64,000 nucleotides of DNA from NCBI GenBank assembly GCA_963695405.1, contig CAVOGJ010000006.1, forward strand, positions 124,001 to 188,000. The letters run 5' to 3'. Of the stretch, positions 61,483-64,000 are shown piece by piece. The position numbers and the translations under genes were made by a program. Each line of letters opens with the position of its first letter. Position 1 is the first letter of the stretch. Under the pieces are notes generated by a model. The model ran no database searches, was not told where the DNA came from, and worked only from the letters and a program-made list of their open reading frames with translations. The stretch is from CAVOGJ01 sp963695405. Its GTDB lineage: Bacteria; Planctomycetota; Planctomycetia; Pirellulales; Pirellulaceae.

Positions 61483-61974
61483 ATGAGAAGACGGTTAACG
61501 GTCACCTGCGGTATCCTCCTGGCAATCCAGCTGCTGACGCACACCTCGGTGACGTCGGCCGCGGAGGAGCTGGGCGATCTGCTCCGAGAATCGAAGTGGG
61601 ACCGGGTGATTGGAACGTGGGTCGATGCCGACACACAAGGACAGAATCTGCGGCTCACCTACGCCTGGAAGATCAAGGATCGCGTGCTCGAATCGACCAG
61701 CAAGGAGCCTGACAAAGAGACGGTCGCGTTGATCGGGGTCAATGGGAAGAGTGGTGAGGTGTTTCAGGTGAGCGCCGACAGCGAGGGAACTTCGACGCTG
61801 GGCAGCTGGCAATTGGCGGGAGATGGGGATGCCGTACTCGGCCTGCTCTACACGACCGGGGATGGTCAGGAAGGCGGACTCAAGATTCGCTATCATTTTG
61901 AAAGTGACGATGAATTACTGGTGACCATCGATTTGCCCGATCCGATCGTGGTACGGATGGTGCGGAAGAAGTGA
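61483..61974 (+). CDS. Small secreted protein of unknown function
   Basis: The 163-residue product has a signal peptide (MRRRLTVTCGILLAIQLL...TSA) and an all-beta pattern with RVIGTWVDADTQG, LTYAWKIKDRVLE and LGSWQLAGDGDAVLGLLY, suggesting a small lipocalin-like barrel. GGGAGG sits 7 bases before the ATG at 61483, which decides the start over an in-frame upstream ATG at 61435. It is a predicted periplasmic or outer-surface protein. A terminator-like hairpin follows about 70 bp later. Confidence 0.7.
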   Translation: MRRRLTVTCGILLAIQLLTHTSVTSAAEELGDLLRESKWDRVIGTWVDADTQGQNLRLTYAWKIKDRVLESTSKEPDKETVALIGVNGKSGEVFQVSADSEGTSTLGSWQLAGDGDAVLGLLYTTGDGQEGGLKIRYHFESDDELLVTIDLPDPIVVRMVRKK

Positions 61975-62043
61975 GCGAAGGTTTTTCTCGTTGGATGGAA
62001 GCAAATAGTAAGCACTCTTTGAGCAGGCAGAGTTGCTGTCCCC

Positions 62044-62067
62044 AAAATGCTTCGAAAGCATTTTTTT
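62044..62067 (+). terminator. Rho-independent hairpin in the leader of the histone-like gene
   Basis: AAAATGCTT at 62044-62052 pairs with AAGCATTTT at 62056-62064 around CGA, and T7 follows. It lies 20 bp before the ATG of the histone-like gene and 70 bp after the preceding stop. It can end the upstream transcript, but there is no room for a promoter downstream, so it may also attenuate the next gene. Confidence 0.7.
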
Positions 62068-62087
62068 CTCACAGGAATTGACGGATC

Positions 62088-62972
62088 ATGGCCAAATTTA
62101 GTCCAGAAGAAATCCAGAAGTTACTCACGGCGGCCGAGCTCAAGCTCGTCCAGTCGAGTCAACCTCCCGCCCTCGCCAAGCTCTCGGAAGCTAAACTGAA
62201 AAAGAATATTACGCTCACCCGGAGCGCTCGCGACAAGTGGCGTGATCAATCCACGCGGCAGCGTCGCGACGTGCAACGTGCCCAGGGGTCAAGGGATACG
62301 AATGCCGCTGCGCATAGCGCCGACAAGAACAAGATTTTGACGAAGGCGCTCAACGATCTCCAAGCGCAGTTGGACAAAATTGCGTCCGGCACCACGGCGG
62401 CAGGCACGAAGGCACCTGCGGCGAAATCGCCCGGCAAGAAAAAACGCGCCCGGGGACATCGCGAGGCGCGTGCGGAAACCCGCGCCCTCCTTGAGGACAA
62501 GCGAAGCAAGCTGACCGGTGCCAGTTCGTCCACGAGTGCGAAAAAGAAGGTCGCCAAGAAGAAGGTAGCCAAGAAGAAGGTAGCCAAGAAGAAGGTAGCC
62601 GGGCAACCGGCTGTTACCAAAGGAAAGGTCACCAAGAAAAAGTCGGCCACCAAGAAAGCAATCAAGAAGACGAAAGTCAAGAAAGCCACAACCAAACCAT
62701 CCGCTGCCAAAAAGGTGTCCGCAAAGAAGAGGGCCGCAGCGGCCGCGGTCAGTTCGCAGCCATCCGCCGCGAAGCAAAAGGCGGCCAAAAAGAACAGCTT
62801 GGCCAGCAGTCAAGTGACCTCTGGAACGAACCTGAATCCGAGCGACCAGCGTTCCACCAAAACCAAGGCCAAGAAGGCACGCATCCAACAATCCGGACTG
62901 ACCACACGGACACGAGGTCATATTTCGGCGCGCGGAAAGCGTGCTCAAGGCCGTCGCGACAGCCGCGGATAA
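62088..62972 (+). CDS. Lysine-rich histone H1-like DNA-binding protein
   Basis: The 294-residue protein has an N-terminal helical part (MAKFSPEEIQKLLTAAEL, about 1-105) and a long Lys/Ala/Pro/Ser-rich tail with SPGKKKRARGH, four tandem AKKKV units and KATTKPSAAKKVSAKK, like eukaryotic H1 C-termini and the AlgP/HctB-type bacterial proteins. Such tails compact DNA. The tail is low complexity, so homology cannot be proved from it. The ATG follows AGGA about 12 bases upstream. A leader hairpin lies before it. Confidence 0.82.
   Translation: MAKFSPEEIQKLLTAAELKLVQSSQPPALAKLSEAKLKKNITLTRSARDKWRDQSTRQRRDVQRAQGSRDTNAAAHSADKNKILTKALNDLQAQLDKIASGTTAAGTKAPAAKSPGKKKRARGHREARAETRALLEDKRSKLTGASSSTSAKKKVAKKKVAKKKVAKKKVAGQPAVTKGKVTKKKSATKKAIKKTKVKKATTKPSAAKKVSAKKRAAAAAVSSQPSAAKQKAAKKNSLASSQVTSGTNLNPSDQRSTKTKAKKARIQQSGLTTRTRGHISARGKRAQGRRDSRG
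62541..62600 (+). repeat. 15-bp tandem repeat coding for KKVAK
   Basis: The unit GTAGCCAAGAAGAAG (first copy GTCGCC) repeats three times in full at 62550-62594, with partial copies at both ends. It codes for VAKKK in the tail of the histone-like protein. Such arrays change length easily by slippage. Confidence 0.95.
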
Positions 62973-63076
62973 CGAGGGAGCGATGCGGAGGTGAGGGCGC
63001 GAAGATGCCGTCGAGGTCATGGTCTCCTGCAGATGCATCGTGACATCGGTATGCCCGGTGGATCGTTGAGCGCGGA

Positions 63077-63106
63077 AGAAACACAGAGTCACGGAGAATA
63101 CGGAGG
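63077..63106 (+). repeat. Dispersed repeat, copy 1
   Basis: AGAAACACAGAGTCACGGAG followed by AATACGGAGG is nearly the same as a stretch at 63901-63930. The CACAGAG-type element is a known sort of intergenic repeat in several phyla, as far as I recall. Confidence 0.6.
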
Positions 63107-63211
63107 ACACGTAACAACACGGATCCTCGCATCGAGTTTCGTAGGATGTGACGCCGTGCGCATCAAAACACAAGGGCGAACGGGGAAGGGCGGATGAAGT
63201 CCGCAGCGATG

Positions 63212-63760
63212 CTAAACACCGCCCCGCGTCCTCGTGTCCCACCGCTTCGGCCGACCAAACGCCTTCTTCAACTCGGATCGTGTCAGCCCCAATTCGACGA
63301 ACGGACCGTCCGGACTGCTGGAAAAGGAGAAGATCTCGTCTACTTTATGAAAAGACCCGTGTCGGATTCTTCCATTCTCAAAAGTCAATACGGAAGAAAC
63401 GCCGCTCGGCGCGAAATAGCTAGTGACAGTGGACGTACCTGAGAAGTGAGGCGCATGCTGATGGCGTTCCCAGTTGCCGTCGTCAAGTGACTCTATAGAA
63501 GCAATAAAATATGACTCGGTTAAGTCATCTAGCTTCAAAGGATCGCGGTTTCTAATTTGCAGGTAAAGAGGTCGTTCATCTCCACCCGCACGCGAGTCAA
63601 AGCAGAGGCATGTGAAATACTGGTGATCGTTCGCAGCGAGCTCGAAATTGTCATATATGGCTATTCGGGCTGTCGGTTTGCAGCCCACGACTAAACCGAG
63701 GACTGAAGCGCAGGTGAATATTACGAGACGTGAAGTCAAAATGTTGACTCGACCAGTCAT
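63212..63760 (-). CDS. Small lipoprotein of unknown function
   Basis: The 182-residue product has a lipoprotein signal (TSRLVIFTCASVLGLVVGC) with lipobox LVVGC and acylated Cys27. The remainder has beta strands and a C-terminal GLTRSELKKAFGRP segment that resembles the turn-helix of SmpA/BamE-like lipoproteins, though the order of elements is not clearly the same. The frame stays open to 63967, but the residues there lie upstream of the signal and belong to the flanking repeat; the ATG at 63760 is therefore chosen. It is flanked on both sides by copies of the dispersed repeat. Confidence 0.7.
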   Translation of the reverse strand: MTGRVNILTSRLVIFTCASVLGLVVGCKPTARIAIYDNFELAANDHQYFTCLCFDSRAGGDERPLYLQIRNRDPLKLDDLTESYFIASIESLDDGNWERHQHAPHFSGTSTVTSYFAPSGVSSVLTFENGRIRHGSFHKVDEIFSFSSSPDGPFVELGLTRSELKKAFGRPKRWDTRTRGGV

Positions 63761-63900
63761 GAGCTTCGGTATCCTCCGTCCAATGGAACTATGGTTTGAT
63801 CTCATAGCACATTGCCGTTGTTGAAGGAATGCGACGTGGATTATTTGCTGAGAAGCGTTACCGCTACTCCTGGCCGGCCGTTTTGATGTGACGGAAAGAC

Positions 63901-63930
63901 GGAAACACAGAGTCACAGAGCACGGAGAGG
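63901..63930 (+). repeat. Dispersed repeat, copy 2
   Basis: GGAAACACAGAGTCACAGAG followed by CACGGAGAGG repeats the element at 63077-63106 in the same orientation. The two copies are 824 bp apart and bracket the lipoprotein gene. Confidence 0.6.
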
Positions 63931-64000
63931 CGAGTTCCGACTTTTTCGGATGAACGCGGACGAACAACGGGCGTTGATGTTCGATGCCTTGCGGCGTTGA

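Noticed and set aside
1..64000. CRISPR array, prophage, insertion sequence or integrase
   Set aside because: No regularly spaced repeats, transposase or phage genes were seen on either strand.

Overview
The window looks like a planctomycete chromosome, probably of the Pirellulales type. The evidence is the combination of a tetrahydromethanopterin-linked methenyl cyclohydrolase, an ECF sigma factor overlapping a Ser/Thr kinase, a second large TPR kinase, a Tat-exported DUF1501 protein, a PEP-CTERM protein, OleA/OleC homologues, sigma-54, and a lysine-rich histone-like protein. This is inferred from gene content only. No rRNA or tRNA was recognised; the one RNA gene seen is the SRP RNA upstream of dnaX.

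Layout. 0-3.6 kb (minus): mch, an ATP-grasp ligase and oleC, closely spaced. 3.9-6.2 kb (plus): SRP RNA, dnaX and ybaB, the order known from Bacillus. 6.4-9.9 kb: a sodium/solute symporter, a DUF4345 membrane protein and a secreted fasciclin protein. 10.1-15.8 kb: rpoN behind a sigma-54-like promoter, glgB, an RNase H-like protein and a class I amidotransferase homologue without its cysteine. 16.4-23.7 kb: an OleA-type thiolase, then a minus-strand run fabF, ACP, two CrtI-type flavoproteins, fabZ and fabI. This run resembles the ladderane-candidate clusters of anammox planctomycetes and is the most interesting system here. 24.3-31.6 kb: moaC, a polyprenyl diphosphate synthase, nrdR, a zinc-ribbon/PH-domain protein, a large secreted protein and a thioester-reductase-like SDR. 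31.9-41.7 kb: a Trp-rich amphipathic coiled-coil protein, kinase plus ECF sigma, a transglutaminase/alpha-beta hydrolase fusion, an NhaC-type antiporter with an EF-hand, and a PEP-CTERM protein. 42-53.4 kb: a TPR kinase, a GMC oxidoreductase, a TPR protein, a DUF1501 protein, cysK and a class II photolyase. 53.8-61.2 kb: a complete reducing type I polyketide synthase followed by an SGNH hydrolase. 61.5-64 kb: a small secreted protein, the histone-like protein and a lipoprotein between two copies of a dispersed repeat.

How the genes fit together. Three sets of lipid or polyketide genes share the window: the ole genes (head-to-head condensation to long-chain olefins), the FAS-like operon with flavoprotein desaturases, and the reducing PKS. 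A polyprenyl diphosphate synthase and a thioester reductase-like SDR add to this lipid character.

Caveat. At least a dozen conserved genes, including essential dnaX, are broken by single-base indels; joining two frames restores the expected protein each time. This is best read as assembly error. I annotate these as one CDS each, give the approximate position of the shift, and do not treat them as biological pseudogenes.
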